Source of the DNA: Parvibium lacunae
GTDB lineage: Bacteria; Pseudomonadota; Gammaproteobacteria; Burkholderiales; Burkholderiaceae_D
Reading direction: 5' to 3'
NCBI RefSeq assembly: GCF_003335215.1
Contig: NZ_QPGB01000005.1
Span: forward strand, 62,001 to 126,000
DNA: 64,000 bases
Within the stretch, counting starts at the first letter, position 1. Every line of letters begins with the position of its first letter. Under the pieces are notes generated by a model. That model saw nothing but the letters and a program-made list of their open reading frames with translations. It was not told the DNA's origin and did not search any database. Positions 14,755 through 29,484 of this stretch are shown here, one piece after another. A program made the translations under genes and the position numbers.

Positions 14755-14798
14755 CAATCTCAACCCAATAAATTAAATGCTACACACTTATTAGGATA

Positions 14799-14830
14799 AA
14801 AAACCCATCCTCTGGTGAGGATGGGTTTTT
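14799..14830 (-). terminator. Terminator of rRNA operon B
   Basis: The same perfect 14-bp stem hairpin as at 9210-9241. It closes the upstream operon before the 109-bp spacer and the start of operon A, so transcription of the second operon should need its own promoter or read-through. Confidence 0.88.
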
Positions 14831-14837
14831 ATATAGG

Positions 14838-14953
14838 AGCCTGACGATGTCCTACTCTCACGAGCGATCTGCTCACTACCATCGGCGCTAAAGCGTTTCA
14901 CGGTCCTGTTCGGGATGGGAAGGGGTGGTACCACTTTGCTATGGTCGTCAGGC
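14838..14953 (-). rRNA. rrf: 5S ribosomal RNA, operon B
   Basis: Second copy of the 5S gene, apparently identical to the copy at 9249-9364. The terminal helix CCTGACGA/TCGTCAGG is intact. Confidence 0.95.
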
Positions 14954-15078
14954 ATAACTTGTTGAATGGTTGCGATGGGCTGCGACCATTCCAATTTGAA
15001 GAAGTAAGTGAATAAGTTGGATTTGACCTAAAAATTGTGTTTGTATCGAAACACACTACGCTTATCCCAAAATTATAG

Positions 15079-17951
<2,873 letters not shown>

Positions 17952-18139
17952 ATCCTATAATTTTGGGCACTCATAAGAGTGTCTAAAACATAGCAAGTGT
18001 AGCGTGTTCATTTTTGCCGTAATCCAATTCACTTTGAGAACATGGATTAATTTGGTTGATACAATCACAACCCGTGGTCAAATCATTGATCAAATATAAA
18101 AAGTTGATAACAACATTGACTCACTTTACTTCTTCAAAT

Positions 18140-18151
18140 TGTTAAAGAACA
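18140..18151 (-). promoter_or_regulatory. boxA antitermination site before 23S, operon B
   Basis: TGTTCTTTAACA on the minus strand in the tRNA-Ala to 23S spacer, as in operon A. The surrounding spacer (17968-18207) contains no gene. Confidence 0.75.
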
Positions 18152-18207
18152 AACAGCCTTTGGGTAAAACCCAAACGCAAACACCTTCATGCTTGCGTTT
18201 GAATTCT

Positions 18208-18283
18208 TGGTGGAGGATGACGGGATCGAACCGACGACCCCCTGCTTGCAAAGCAGGTGCTCTCCCAGCTGAGCTAATCCCCC
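18208..18283 (-). tRNA. tRNA-Ala (anticodon TGC), operon B
   Basis: Identical in sequence to the operon A tRNA-Ala, with CCA encoded and anticodon TGC. Confidence 0.97.
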
Positions 18284-18391
18284 AATAAACTCTGCAATAC
18301 CACTTTTATGATGACGCTCGTGGGTTACGCCACTTTCGCATCATTGATTGCTCGTTTCTTTGGTGCACGCATCGAACACCAAACTGATGTT

Positions 18392-18468
<77 letters not shown>

Positions 18469-18584
18469 TCACCGAGTGAAGGCTTCGGGCAATCAGTGAG
18501 AGAATGAATTCTCACGTCTCACTCGACATGCCTCACACATAAAAACTAACCGATAAGCGTGAGCGCTTAAACTTTCGCTTACTC

Positions 18585-20108
<1,524 letters not shown>

Positions 20109-20265
20109 AATCTCTTCAAAATATGAACCTGCGCATATTTCCATATGCAGCACGTTCGCATCGCTCACTCAAAGTAAGAATTAACTTCTCTTCGTGAGCA
20201 TTTGGGTGGCCATCTCTGACCTTTCGCTACTCGCCCAAACGCCCACACTTATCGGCTGTTTATAC

Positions 20266-20277
20266 TGTTAAAGAACA
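20266..20277 (-). promoter_or_regulatory. boxA antitermination site in 16S leader, operon B
   Basis: TGTTCTTTAACA on the minus strand in the leader of the first operon, 59 bp downstream of the predicted -10 element. Confidence 0.8.
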
Positions 20278-20335
20278 TTTGCTTTTGACTTGCTTCGCTT
20301 TGTTTGCGTTGCTGTGTCAGCAGCAGAGAGGCCGA

Positions 20336-20364
20336 ATTATGAAGAACATCGACAGACCTGTCAA
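20336..20364 (-). promoter_or_regulatory. Strong rRNA promoter of operon B
   Basis: The minus strand reads TTGACA (20359-20364), a 17-bp spacer and CATAAT (20336-20341), followed by a GC-rich discriminator (TCGGCCTC). AT-rich DNA upstream of the -35 could act as an UP element. This is the layout of a strong growth-rate-controlled rRNA promoter. The rest of the 406-bp gap 20109-20514 holds the 16S leader and the acuI upstream region, with no gene seen. Confidence 0.8.
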
Positions 20365-20514
20365 CACCTTTTGTAAGAAAACTTGCTTATTTGCCAAAAC
20401 TGCACGATTAACGCACTAATCGCTGAAATTCCATACAGAACACCTCGCTATTCCAAAGTGACACTGTCTTAAAGATGGCCTATGCTTGCGTTACCCTCGT
20501 TATAGGAGTGCTCT

Positions 20515-21498
20515 ATGTTTAAAGCAGTTCTACTTGATAAATCCGACAAACAGTTCACGGCGAATTTAGTAGAGATGGACGAATCGCAACTGCCTGAGTT
20601 GCCGGTTACGCTGGATGTTCATTATTCCAGCTTGAATTACAAGGATGCGCTAGCACTAGCAGATCGCAGCCCCGTGGTGCGCGCTTGGCCGATGGTGCCG
20701 GGGATTGATCTGGTCGGCACCGTCAAAAACAGTGAGTATCCCGGTATCACCGTAGGAGAAAAGGTACTGATTAATGGCTTTGGTCTGGGTGAAACACACT
20801 GGGGAGGATTGGCTCAAGTGGCACGGGTCCAGCCTGAGTGGCTGATCCCCCTCCCGGTTAATCTCAGCAGCCGCCAAGCCATGGCGATTGGGACTGCTGG
20901 CTACACCGCTGCGCTCGCCGTATTGGCGCTAGAGCGACAAGAGATCGAGCCGGATGATGGGCCGATCTTGGTCACCGGCGCAACGGGGGGGCTGGGATCG
21001 ATTGCCATCGCTTTATTGGCAAAACGGGGGTATGAAGTTGTCGCGGCAACAGGGAAAACCTACGAAACAGATTATTTAAAGATGCTCGGCGCACAGCAGA
21101 TCATCGACCGTCGCAGCCTGAATCAAGCAGGTAAACCATTGCAAGCGGAAACCTATGCTGGGGTAATTGACAGTGTCGGGAGTCATACCCTGGTGAACGC
21201 CTGCGCCCAAACTCAGCAGTTTGGCGTGGTAGTGGCGTGCGGGCTGGCACAAGGCATGGATTTCCACAGCACGGTAGCGCCATTCATTTTGCGTGGAATT
21301 AGCCTCATTGGAATTAATAGCGTCTATGCAAGTCGCCGGCAACGGATTGATGCCTGGGCGCTCTTGGCGCATGAGCTTGATTTGAGTAAGCTTGATCGAA
21401 TGACCCAAGAAATTCGGCTCAGCCAGGTTTTCGATATAGCGCCCCAAATTTTAGATGGCACGCACAAAGGCCGGATCGTCGTGAATTTAAATTACTAA
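20515..21498 (+). CDS. acuI: Acrylyl-CoA reductase-type zinc-free MDR oxidoreductase (AcuI/YhdH)
   Basis: The 327-residue protein belongs to the YhdH/YhfP (AcuI) branch of the medium-chain dehydrogenase/reductase family. AcuI reduces toxic acrylyl-CoA to propionyl-CoA with NADPH. Diagnostic blocks are SLNYKDALAL, VPGIDLVGTV, GETHWGGLAQ, GTAGYTAALAVLAL and the nucleotide-binding VTGATGGLGSIAI (about residue 153). A GGAGTG Shine-Dalgarno sequence precedes the ATG. The gene sits just outside the rRNA block, divergent from it, and the M61 peptidase gene follows 19 bp downstream. The family is secure; acrylyl-CoA as substrate comes from characterised homologues. Confidence 0.88.
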   Translation: MFKAVLLDKSDKQFTANLVEMDESQLPELPVTLDVHYSSLNYKDALALADRSPVVRAWPMVPGIDLVGTVKNSEYPGITVGEKVLINGFGLGETHWGGLAQVARVQPEWLIPLPVNLSSRQAMAIGTAGYTAALAVLALERQEIEPDDGPILVTGATGGLGSIAIALLAKRGYEVVAATGKTYETDYLKMLGAQQIIDRRSLNQAGKPLQAETYAGVIDSVGSHTLVNACAQTQQFGVVVACGLAQGMDFHSTVAPFILRGISLIGINSVYASRRQRIDAWALLAHELDLSKLDRMTQEIRLSQVFDIAPQILDGTHKGRIVVNLNY

Positions 21499-21517
21499 TT
21501 TATAGTCGATCACCGAG

Positions 21518-23266
21518 ATGCCACATTATCGTCTTTACCCAATCGACCCGGCGGGCCATCTTTTTCAAGTCATTCTCTCTTTACCTGCATCAACGACAGG
21601 CTATACGCTCCGTTTACCGGCCTGGATCCCGGGTAGTTACATGATTCGGGAATTTGCGCGGCACATCATTACGCTGAAAGCCACAAGCAATCAGCAACCG
21701 CTCCACGCCACAAAACAAGATAAACACAGTTGGCAGATCGCTGGAAGCGCCAACCCCATCGAGATTACTTATCAAGTTTATGCGTGGGATTTATCCGTCC
21801 GGGCGGCCCATCTAGATGAAAGCCATGGGTTTTTCAATGGCAGCAGTGTCTTTTTGCAAGTAGTCGGGCTGGAAGTACAGCCGCATCAAGTTGAGATTTG
21901 CCCGCCCGCAGGCATCACAGACTGGCGCGTTGCCACTACCCTGCCACGCCCCAGCACCCGCAAAGGCGGTGCAAGCAAGTGGGGCTTTGGTCTCTACCAA
22001 GCCAACGATTACGATGAGCTGATTGATCACCCCGTTGAAATGGGCCGCTTTACTTTGGCACAATTCAAGGCGCATGGCGTCCCGCATGCCGTCGCCATTA
22101 CCGGCTTGCATGACACGGATACCAAGCGACTCTGCGCCGACCTCAAGAAAATTTGTGAAGCCCAAATCGCCTTCTTTGAACCCAAGACCGCTCAAGCACC
22201 GTTCAAGGAATATTTATTTCTAGTCATGGCGGTAGGGAATGGCTACGGCGGCTTGGAGCATCGCAGCTCGACGGCATTACTCTGTAACCGCACCGATCTG
22301 CCCTATCCCAACATGGGAGACGCTACCGATGACTATATTGGCTTTCTCGGTTTATGCAGCCATGAATACTTTCATAGTTGGAACGTCAAACGGATTCAGC
22401 CCGCCGCCTTCCGGCCCTATGACCTCACCCAAGAAAACTACACGCGTCTACTCTGGCTATTTGAAGGCTTTACCTCCTATTACGACGACCTGTTTCTGCT
22501 GCGCTGTGATTTGATTAGCGCAGAACAATATCTCAAGCTGCTCACCAAAACCATCAACCAAGTTATGCGTGGCAGCGGTCGGCATAAACAGAGCGTGGCC
22601 GATAGCTCTTTTGATGCCTGGATTAAATACTATCGTCAAGAAGAAAATGCCCCGAATGCGATTGTGAGCTACTACACCAAAGGAGCGTTGATAGCGCTCG
22701 CCCTAGATCTCACCCTGCGTCAACAAAGTGCTGGTCAGCATCATTTAGATGACATCATGCGTGCGCTGTGGGCGCAACACGGCACCCCCGGGCGTGGTTT
22801 GCCAGAAGAGGGCCTACCCAAGCTGATTGAGCAAGTCACAGGCTTAAAGCTCGCTCGCCCCCTGCGCACTTGGACTGAGAGCACAGCCGATCTGCCGCTG
22901 CCGACGGTATTCAAGGCAATCGGCGTGGCATGGAAGACAGAGCCGACGCGCCAACCCAGCTTGAGCAGCAAAACAATAGAAGCGCACGGATTGGTAAAGT
23001 TGACGCAAGTACTGGAAGGCGGGGCTGCTCACCAAGCAGGTTTGTCGGCTGGAGACGTGTTGGTTGCGGTAGATGGCATCAAAGCGACGCCCAGCAATGT
23101 AGAACACGCGCTCAAGCGCAGGCCTCTCGGCACCACGCTGTTTGTACTCGCTTTCCGTCGGGATGAGCTGCGCGAATTTACGCTAGTACGGCAAGCGGAT
23201 GTCAGCACTGAAATCCGCTTGGCCATTGTTGATCAAGCTAAATGGAATGCTTGGTTGCACGCCTAG
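21518..23266 (+). CDS. M61-family metallopeptidase with PDZ domain
   Basis: A 582-residue glycyl-aminopeptidase-like M61 protease. The N-terminal beta-sandwich ([22 protein letters not shown]) is followed by the zinc motif [12 protein letters not shown] (nt 22360-22395) and the third ligand in [18 protein letters not shown] domain lies near the C-terminus ([23 protein letters not shown]). No signal peptide is visible, so it may be cytoplasmic. It ends in a CTAG shared with the stop codon of the convergent trpC. It probably forms a unit with acuI. The physiological substrate is unknown. Confidence 0.9.
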   Translation: MPHYRLYPIDPAGHLFQVILSLPASTTGYTLRLPAWIPGSYMIREFARHIITLKATSNQQPLHATKQDKHSWQIAGSANPIEITYQVYAWDLSVRAAHLDESHGFFNGSSVFLQVVGLEVQPHQVEICPPAGITDWRVATTLPRPSTRKGGASKWGFGLYQANDYDELIDHPVEMGRFTLAQFKAHGVPHAVAITGLHDTDTKRLCADLKKICEAQIAFFEPKTAQAPFKEYLFLVMAVGNGYGGLEHRSSTALLCNRTDLPYPNMGDATDDYIGFLGLCSHEYFHSWNVKRIQPAAFRPYDLTQENYTRLLWLFEGFTSYYDDLFLLRCDLISAEQYLKLLTKTINQVMRGSGRHKQSVADSSFDAWIKYYRQEENAPNAIVSYYTKGALIALALDLTLRQQSAGQHHLDDIMRALWAQHGTPGRGLPEEGLPKLIEQVTGLKLARPLRTWTESTADLPLPTVFKAIGVAWKTEPTRQPSLSSKTIEAHGLVKLTQVLEGGAAHQAGLSAGDVLVAVDGIKATPSNVEHALKRRPLGTTLFVLAFRRDELREFTLVRQADVSTEIRLAIVDQAKWNAWLHA

Positions 23267-24063
23267 GTAAACAAACGTGCCAACTCTTCACCTGGATTGA
23301 CGGCTCGCATAAAAGCCTCCCCAACGAGGAAGGTATGCACATTCGCTGCACGCATACGTTGCACATCTGGCGGCGCGAGAATCCCGCTTTCGGTCACGAC
23401 GATACGATCCGCCGGGATCTCGCGCAACAAGCCCAGCGTGACGTCGAGTGACACTTCAAAGGTACGGAGGTTGCGATTATTGATGCCGACGAGCGGTGTC
23501 GTGAGTTGCAGCGCTTGCTCCAGCTCAACCCCATCATGTACTTCCACCAGCACATCCATTCCCAATTCATGCGCACATGCTTCAAGATCACGCATCTGCG
23601 CCAGATCGAGCGCAGCTGCAATCAGCAAAATACAATCCGCGCCCCACGCCCGCGCCTGATAGACCTGATATTCATCCACCATAAAATCTTTGCGTAGTGC
23701 AGGTAAATTGCACGCGGCACGCGCCTCTTGCAAGTACGCCGGTGCGCCTTGAAAGAACTGTTCATCCGTCAGCACCGACAAACAGGCCGCGCCGTGTTCG
23801 GCATAATTTTGCGCAATCTCGGCGGGCACAAAGTGTTCCCGCAACACGCCTTTGCTGGGGCTGGCTTTTTTAATTTCAGCAATCACCGCCGCTTGACCGG
23901 CCGCTATTTTGTTGCGAATCACTTGCGTAAAGCCGCGCGGCTTATTTGCGCCGTGGGCTTGCTCTTGTGCTTCAGCACGCAGCGAGATCAAATCACGTTG
24001 CGCTCTGGCACGGGCCACTTCTTCGGCCTTAACGGCTAGGATTTTTTTGAGGATATCGGACAT
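23263..24063 (-). CDS. trpC: Indole-3-glycerol phosphate synthase
   Basis: TrpC closes the indole ring from CdRP in tryptophan synthesis. The 266-residue TIM barrel has the signature [12 protein letters not shown], followed by [25 protein letters not shown] and [12 protein letters not shown]. It is monofunctional, with no TrpF fusion. It is last in a minus-strand trpG-trpD-trpC set, 62 bp after trpD. Its stop codon overlaps that of the M61 peptidase gene in the palindrome CTAG, and no terminator lies between them. Confidence 0.96.
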   Translation of the reverse strand: MSDILKKILAVKAEEVARARAQRDLISLRAEAQEQAHGANKPRGFTQVIRNKIAAGQAAVIAEIKKASPSKGVLREHFVPAEIAQNYAEHGAACLSVLTDEQFFQGAPAYLQEARAACNLPALRKDFMVDEYQVYQARAWGADCILLIAAALDLAQMRDLEACAHELGMDVLVEVHDGVELEQALQLTTPLVGINNRNLRTFEVSLDVTLGLLREIPADRIVVTESGILAPPDVQRMRAANVHTFLVGEAFMRAVNPGEELARLFT

Positions 24064-24125
24064 AAGTCGTTTATTTTCTATCGGTCAACATCATGCGCAC
24101 AGCTAGCTATTGATTTAGCCTAATC

Positions 24126-25160
24126 TTAAGCCACTTCCAATTTTTGCGTCGCACTGACATACGCATCCAGTTTGGCTTTAGCTGCGCCCGAATCAATCGA
24201 ACGTTGCGCCAGCGTAATACCCTCGGCCATTGAGCTGGCTACACCCGCTGCATACAGTGCCGCCCCAGCATTCATCAGCACCGTGTCACGTGCGGCGCCA
24301 GATTCACCGGCCAGTACGCCCAGCATCATGGCTTTGGATGCAGCGGCATCCGCCACTTTGAGCGTGGCCAAATCATGCGTGGGAATACAAAAATCATTCG
24401 GGTGAACTTCATATTCAGTCACCTCACCGTCTTTTAACTCCGCCACATAGGTCACTGCCGCTGGAGAAATTTCATCCAAGCCATCTGCGCCATGTACCAC
24501 CAGTACATGTTCACTGCCCAAGCGCTGCAACACCCGCGCCAAAATACCCACGAGATCGCGGTGGAACACCCCCAGCAATTGGCGGCTTGCGCCCGCTGGG
24601 TTGGTGAGCGGCCCAAGAATATTAAACAGGGTGCGCACCCCCATTTCTTTGCGCACCGGCGCGGCATGCTTCATGGCGCTGTGGTGGTTCGGCGCAAACA
24701 TAAAGCCAATGCCGGTTTCAGCAATCACCTGCGCCACTTGGCTGGGGTTGAGCATGATGTTAACGCCCAAAGCCTCCAGCACATCGGCCGCACCGGATTT
24801 GCTCGATACCGAACGCCCGCCGTGTTTGGCGACTCGCGCACCCGCGCCCGCCGCCACAAACAGACTGGTGGTGGAAATATTGAAGGTGTGTGAACCATCG
24901 CCCCCCGTACCGACGATATCGACCAAATTCGAGCGATCTGCGACCTCTACTTTGGCCGCAAAATCACGCATCACCTGCGCCGCTGCGGTGATTTCACCCA
25001 CCGTTTCTTTTTTGACGCGCAGGCCGGTAATCAACGCCGCGATCATCACCGGCGACACTTCACCACTCATGATGGCGCGCATTAAGCCCAACATTTCATC
25101 ATGAAAAATTTCGCGGTGTTCAATCACCCGTTGCAGAGCTTCTTGGGGCGTAATGGTCAT
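24126..25160 (-). CDS. trpD: Anthranilate phosphoribosyltransferase
   Basis: TrpD joins anthranilate to PRPP. The 344-residue protein shows the PRPP-binding [14 protein letters not shown] motif, the [21 protein letters not shown] block and [23 protein letters not shown]. The start codon follows trpG by 18 bp, with a GAGG sequence upstream, so both are one transcript. Confidence 0.97.
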   Translation of the reverse strand: MTITPQEALQRVIEHREIFHDEMLGLMRAIMSGEVSPVMIAALITGLRVKKETVGEITAAAQVMRDFAAKVEVADRSNLVDIVGTGGDGSHTFNISTTSLFVAAGAGARVAKHGGRSVSSKSGAADVLEALGVNIMLNPSQVAQVIAETGIGFMFAPNHHSAMKHAAPVRKEMGVRTLFNILGPLTNPAGASRQLLGVFHRDLVGILARVLQRLGSEHVLVVHGADGLDEISPAAVTYVAELKDGEVTEYEVHPNDFCIPTHDLATLKVADAAASKAMMLGVLAGESGAARDTVLMNAGAALYAAGVASSMAEGITLAQRSIDSGAAKAKLDAYVSATQKLEVA

Positions 25161-25178
25161 GGTGGCCTCAGCGTTAAA

Positions 25179-25742
25179 TCAGCGTTGTAAGAAGTTTTTG
25201 AGCAGGTCGTAGCCATGCTCGGTCAAAATCGATTCGGGGTGAAACTGCACACCCTCGACTGCCAGCGTCTTGTGGCGCACCCCCATGATCTCGCCATCCT
25301 CCGTCCAAGCCGTGACTTCCAAGCAATCCGGTAAACTCGCCCGCTCAATGGCAAGGGAGTGGTAACGAATCACCGTATAAGGATTCGGAATACCGCGAAA
25401 CACACTCGTATTGTTATGGTGAACCAGTGAAGTTTTACCGTGCATCACCTGCTGCGCCCGTACGATCTTGCCACCAAAGGCCTGGCCAATGGACTGATGG
25501 CCCAGACACACGCCCAGCAAGGGAACTTTGCCCGCAAACTGCTGAATCAGCGGTACGGAAATACCGGCCTCATTCGGGGTGCAAGGGCCGGGGGAAATCA
25601 CGATTCGCGCCGGATTGCGCTTGGCTACCTCATCCAGCGTGATTTCATCGTTGCGATAGGTTTCAACCGTTTCGCCCAGCTCGCAGAAATATTGCACGAG
25701 GTTGTAGGTAAACGAGTCGTAATTGTCGATCATCAAAAGCAT
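25179..25742 (-). CDS. trpG: Anthranilate synthase glutamine amidotransferase component
   Basis: TrpG supplies ammonia from glutamine to TrpE. The 187-residue class I amidotransferase has the nucleophile in [17 protein letters not shown] and the His-Glu pair in [13 protein letters not shown]. An AAAGGA Shine-Dalgarno sequence precedes the ATG. In many betaproteobacteria trpE lies immediately upstream; here 25743-26007 is non-coding and then rlmJ runs the other way. The trpE partner must therefore be elsewhere, and the protein could also serve PabB in folate synthesis. Confidence 0.96.
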   Translation of the reverse strand: MLLMIDNYDSFTYNLVQYFCELGETVETYRNDEITLDEVAKRNPARIVISPGPCTPNEAGISVPLIQQFAGKVPLLGVCLGHQSIGQAFGGKIVRAQQVMHGKTSLVHHNNTSVFRGIPNPYTVIRYHSLAIERASLPDCLEVTAWTEDGEIMGVRHKTLAVEGVQFHPESILTEHGYDLLKNFLQR

Positions 25743-26007
25743 GGCGATTCCTTTGATCAGGTGAGCGAGAGAGATGGGCTCATCCTGAAAGCATCCGAGT
25801 CTTACGAGCTGACTCGGCTTAGGAGAAAACAGTATTGTAGAGGAAGATAAGGGCCAGCGAACGGGGGCGGGCAGTCACCAAGCGGAGCGGATCAGCGCCA
25901 CCAATGCGGGAAGACAAAAAGAATCGGGAGGATGAAGTTCATATCAGGTATTCTAGCGGACAATTCTGGCTAACAACAAGCCCCCTTTTTTTGATAGAAA
26001 GTATTTT

Positions 26008-26904
26008 GTGTTCAGTTACCGTCACGCTTTTCATGCTGGCAACCATGCGGATGTGCTCAAGCACACGATCTTGCTGGCATTGCTCGATTACTTGCTGCAA
26101 AAAGACAAGCCCCTACTCGCGCTTGATACCCATGCTGGGGCCGGGCGCTATGCGTTAGAAGGCCATTTCGCGCAGCAAAGTGGCGAATACGAAACCGGCA
26201 TTGCGCATTTGTGGACAAGGCGTGACTTACCCCCCTTATTAGAACGCTATGTGATGGCGATCCAAGCGCTCAACCCGAATGGCGAGTTGAGACATTACCC
26301 TGGCTCCCCGACGCTGATGCGGGAAGTGCTTCGCACGGGGGATGTCATTCGGTTGCACGAGCTGCATTCGAGTGAAATTACGATACTGGAAAAAAATATG
26401 GGGGTGCGCGCTAGCATCCCTGGGCAAAAGGGCAATCGCCCGCCGCGCCAACAGCAAGGGCCGCGCGTCATCATTGAATACAGCGATGGCTTTGCCGCGC
26501 TCAAGGCAGCGCTACCACCCCCGCAACGCCGGGGCTTGGTCTTGATTGACCCCTCCTACGAAAACAAACAGGATTACCAAACCACGCTGACCGCACTCAA
26601 AGAAGGGCTGGCACGCTTTCCGATTGGTATGTACGCGATCTGGTACCCGCAAGTTCAACGCAGCGAATCCAAACGTTTGCCTGAGCAGTTATTAAAACTA
26701 GCGGGTGGCCTCAACTGGTTGCACGCCACCTTGACTGTGCGCGAACCGAGTGCGGATGGTTTGGGCCTGTACGGCAGCGGCATGTTTATTTTGAATCCAC
26801 CGTGGACGTTGCCCGAGCAACTGCAGCAAACCTTACCTTACTTAGTGAAAACACTGGGACAAGATAAGGGCGCTGAGTTTAGCCTGCAATATCACATTCA
26901 ATAA
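26008..26904 (+). CDS. rlmJ: 23S rRNA (adenine-2030-N6)-methyltransferase
   Basis: RlmJ methylates A2030 of 23S rRNA. The N-terminus MFSYRHAFHAGNHADVLKH and the following LDTHAGAGRY SAM-binding stretch are diagnostic. The catalytic motif reads LIDPSYENKQDY, the family's DPPYE-type motif with Ser in place of the second Pro. The start is GTG at 26008, since the next downstream start would delete the conserved N-terminus. Length is 298 residues. A stand-alone gene, divergent from trpG. Confidence 0.93.
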   Translation: MFSYRHAFHAGNHADVLKHTILLALLDYLLQKDKPLLALDTHAGAGRYALEGHFAQQSGEYETGIAHLWTRRDLPPLLERYVMAIQALNPNGELRHYPGSPTLMREVLRTGDVIRLHELHSSEITILEKNMGVRASIPGQKGNRPPRQQQGPRVIIEYSDGFAALKAALPPPQRRGLVLIDPSYENKQDYQTTLTALKEGLARFPIGMYAIWYPQVQRSESKRLPEQLLKLAGGLNWLHATLTVREPSADGLGLYGSGMFILNPPWTLPEQLQQTLPYLVKTLGQDKGAEFSLQYHIQ

Positions 26905-26946
26905 TGGGCCGCTCCCTAATTAGCTGCTCTCTATTTTGCGGGAAAC

Positions 26947-28119
26947 TCAAGGCTTCCCCTTTGCGGCGGGCGGTCTCGGCAATAAGCTCTGTAGCGTGGC
27001 ACGGGCGGCTCCCTGGTCCGCCCCGAGAAAGTGCAAGGCCACGCCACCTAGACGCTCACGCTGAATAAAATCGATTTTTTGTTGCAGGCTACTTTCATCT
27101 TCAAACCAACCTTGCACCCAGCCCTGTTTGGTTTTATAGCTGTACCAACTGCTGCCACTCTCGGCGTCGCGCCTCACCAGCGTGTGGCTGAGCTGCTGCT
27201 GTACGCTGCGTGACGCCAGCGGCCACTCGCCCCGAAACCCCGCCGGTTTAGCCAACGCTTGCATTGCTAGTATCTGGCCCATGCCTCGTGGAGTACTACC
27301 GACTTTCTCATGTTGGGTTGGCCATTCCACCCCGTATAACGGCAAGGTAAACAACAGCTTACGCGCGGGCCACCCAAGATGGAGGTAATACCGCAAGGTA
27401 TTTTCCCAAGTAATAAAACCAGCACCTTTCAAGGGTGCCAGCGCTCCCGCTTCGGGGCCGTCAAGCCAGTGGGCTTCGTGTCCATTGAGTGCCAAGAACG
27501 GTATATGCGCGCTTAAATCAGCAGTCCAAAGCGGCTGCTCTACCCCCGCCGGCGCGGTGGCCGTTAGGGTGGCATGTGGTATCTGGCGTTGCAATTGTTC
27601 GCGCAGCGTACGTACAAACTCTTGAAAACCACTGAGGGCTTCGGGCTGCAAATTGGCATACAACGCAAAATCCAAATGTACGCCGGCACAGACATCGCGC
27701 GGCATCACACGGAGTTCGGTTAACAGTTGGCCCAGGACGATAGCCCAGCGCGGCCGGCTGCTAAACAAGCGATTAAAAACCAGCGGGTCACGCAAGCTAA
27801 GTACCGGAGCAAGCCTTTGCTGGTTTTGTTGCAAACGCTGCCGCAGATCAACTGGCTTACTTTGATTTTTTGGCGACGGGCTCGGCTTAACACCAGCCCA
27901 AAGCGCCGCCCAGTGATGCGTCTCTAGGGTTGCGTTAGGTTGAATTTCCCACGCTTGCCATAAGACACGGCGCACGGGGTATTGCTGTAAAACCTGCGGC
28001 TGACTACTGAGCCACCAGGGCCACACACCCCAAAGCTCCGCAGCACAGGCCTGATTCGCAAGCAGGCTCAGGGCTAGGGTGAGGGAGAGTAAGAGAGGTT
28101 TACCAATCGTCGGCCACAC
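26947..28119 (-). CDS. Exported GH18-like protein with degenerate catalytic motif
   Basis: A 390-residue protein with a signal peptide (about residues 1-26, ending NQACA). The middle and C-terminal parts look like a YaaH/GH18 glycoside hydrolase barrel. [14 protein letters not shown] matches the position of the DxxDxDxE strand, [12 protein letters not shown] matches the usual PxYGxxW block, and [23 protein letters not shown] matches the C-terminal strand. The acidic catalytic motif is broken: the Asp before the aromatic residue is kept, but the general-acid Glu position reads Ala. It may bind glycan without cutting it. It is last in the SDR-folB-ttcA operon and overlaps ttcA by 20 bp. The fold assignment is by eye. 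Confidence 0.6.
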   Translation of the reverse strand: MWPTIGKPLLLSLTLALSLLANQACAAELWGVWPWWLSSQPQVLQQYPVRRVLWQAWEIQPNATLETHHWAALWAGVKPSPSPKNQSKPVDLRQRLQQNQQRLAPVLSLRDPLVFNRLFSSRPRWAIVLGQLLTELRVMPRDVCAGVHLDFALYANLQPEALSGFQEFVRTLREQLQRQIPHATLTATAPAGVEQPLWTADLSAHIPFLALNGHEAHWLDGPEAGALAPLKGAGFITWENTLRYYLHLGWPARKLLFTLPLYGVEWPTQHEKVGSTPRGMGQILAMQALAKPAGFRGEWPLASRSVQQQLSHTLVRRDAESGSSWYSYKTKQGWVQGWFEDESSLQQKIDFIQRERLGGVALHFLGADQGAARATLQSLLPRPPAAKGKP

Positions 28120-29089
28120 GGCTTGGGGATGAATCGGTGAATTGAATCACATTCGGCTTGCTCTCTGCGGTGCTGCAAGGCTCTTCGTCAAAGGCAATAT
28201 CGCCATCCGCATAGGCACTGCCGGTCGCTTTGAGATTAGCAAAATCAAATAGTTTAGGGTCCATTAAATGCGAGGGCACGACCCGCGTCAGCGCATTAAA
28301 CATGGTTTCTAAACGGCCAGGGTGTTGGCGCTCCCAGTCCAGCATCATGCGCTTGACTTCCTGGCGCTTGAGATTCTCTTGGCTACCGCACAAATTGCAG
28401 GGAATGATGGGGAACTGCTTGACCTCGGCATAGCGCACCAAATCGGGTTCACGCACATAGGCGAGCGGGCGAATCACCACATGCTCGCCGGTATCGGAGA
28501 CGAGCTTGGGCGGCATGCCTTTGAGGCGACCGCCATAAAACAGGTTGAGAAAGAAGGTGCCGAGCATGTCGTCACGATGATGCCCCAGCGCAATTTTGGT
28601 GCAGCCCAGCTCACTCGCCACACGATACAAAATGCCACGGCGCAAGCGTGAGCAAAGCGAACACATGGTTTTACCTTCTTCAATCACCCGCGTGACGATG
28701 GAATAGGTATCTTGGTTTTCAATATGAAACGGCACGCCGAGTTGCGTGAGGTAATCGGGCAGTACCTCCGGCGGGAAGCCGGGTTGCTTTTGGTCAAGGT
28801 TAACGGCCACAATCTCAAAATCAATCGGGGCGCGCTCGCGCAGCTTGAGCAATATATCCAACATGGCGTAGCTGTCTTTGCCGCCCGACAGGCACACCAT
28901 CACCTTATCGCCCGCCTCAATCATATTAAAGTCGGCAATCGCCTGCCCGACTTGGCGACACAAACGCTTTTCAAGTTTGTTGTTTTCAAAAGCGATTTTC
29001 TGCGCTTTTTTATCGAGGGCGCTTTTTTCCGCGACATGGGTTTCAGCGGCAACTTCAGTGAAGGTAGTGGTTTCCAACAACGACATCAT
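28100..29089 (-). CDS. ttcA: tRNA 2-thiocytidine(32) synthetase
   Basis: TtcA thiolates C32 of certain tRNAs using an Fe-S cluster. The 329-residue protein has the PP-loop [11 protein letters not shown] and two CxxC pairs ([10 protein letters not shown] and [13 protein letters not shown]), with the RHHRDD-like block [19 protein letters not shown]. The start ATGATG overlaps the folB stop by 4 bp, indicating translational coupling. The N-terminal 35 residues are a variable extension. Confidence 0.95.
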   Translation of the reverse strand: MMSLLETTTFTEVAAETHVAEKSALDKKAQKIAFENNKLEKRLCRQVGQAIADFNMIEAGDKVMVCLSGGKDSYAMLDILLKLRERAPIDFEIVAVNLDQKQPGFPPEVLPDYLTQLGVPFHIENQDTYSIVTRVIEEGKTMCSLCSRLRRGILYRVASELGCTKIALGHHRDDMLGTFFLNLFYGGRLKGMPPKLVSDTGEHVVIRPLAYVREPDLVRYAEVKQFPIIPCNLCGSQENLKRQEVKRMMLDWERQHPGRLETMFNALTRVVPSHLMDPKLFDFANLKATGSAYADGDIAFDEEPCSTAESKPNVIQFTDSSPSRVADDW

Positions 29090-29484
29090 GCACTTTCAGA
29101 ATTCATTTTAAACAGCTCTACACACACCGCCTCACAATCGGCAAAGGTCGTGGGTTTGCGGATGATGATATGCACCGCGCGAATGCTCGGCAGTTGCAGA
29201 ATTTGGGCGGCCATTTGGTCCGTGAGTGTTTCCAATAGATGGATATGACGACCATCCACGGTTTTGTGCGCAATATTTCTAAGCTGGTTGTAATCAAACA
29301 CTTCGTCCAGCGCGTCCCGCTGGGGTGTGGTCTGCGCCAAATCGGCATAAGCGGCAATATCAATAATGATCGGTTGGCTGCGCTCTTTTTCTTCGTCAAA
29401 CACACCAACAAACGCATCGAGGCGCAACCCTTGAATCGACACACGCCGGCAAGTGAGCATCAGCTCATGGAAATCAAATTTCAT
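29086..29484 (-). CDS. folB: Dihydroneopterin aldolase
   Basis: FolB cleaves dihydroneopterin in folate synthesis. The 132-residue protein has the short FolB fold with [19 protein letters not shown] near the N-terminus, FDYNQL, the catalytic-lysine region [15 protein letters not shown], and the [21 protein letters not shown] strand. It overlaps both neighbours by 4 bp (ATGA), so the SDR, folB and ttcA are tightly coupled. Confidence 0.93.
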   Translation of the reverse strand: MKFDFHELMLTCRRVSIQGLRLDAFVGVFDEEKERSQPIIIDIAAYADLAQTTPQRDALDEVFDYNQLRNIAHKTVDGRHIHLLETLTDQMAAQILQLPSIRAVHIIIRKPTTFADCEAVCVELFKMNSESA

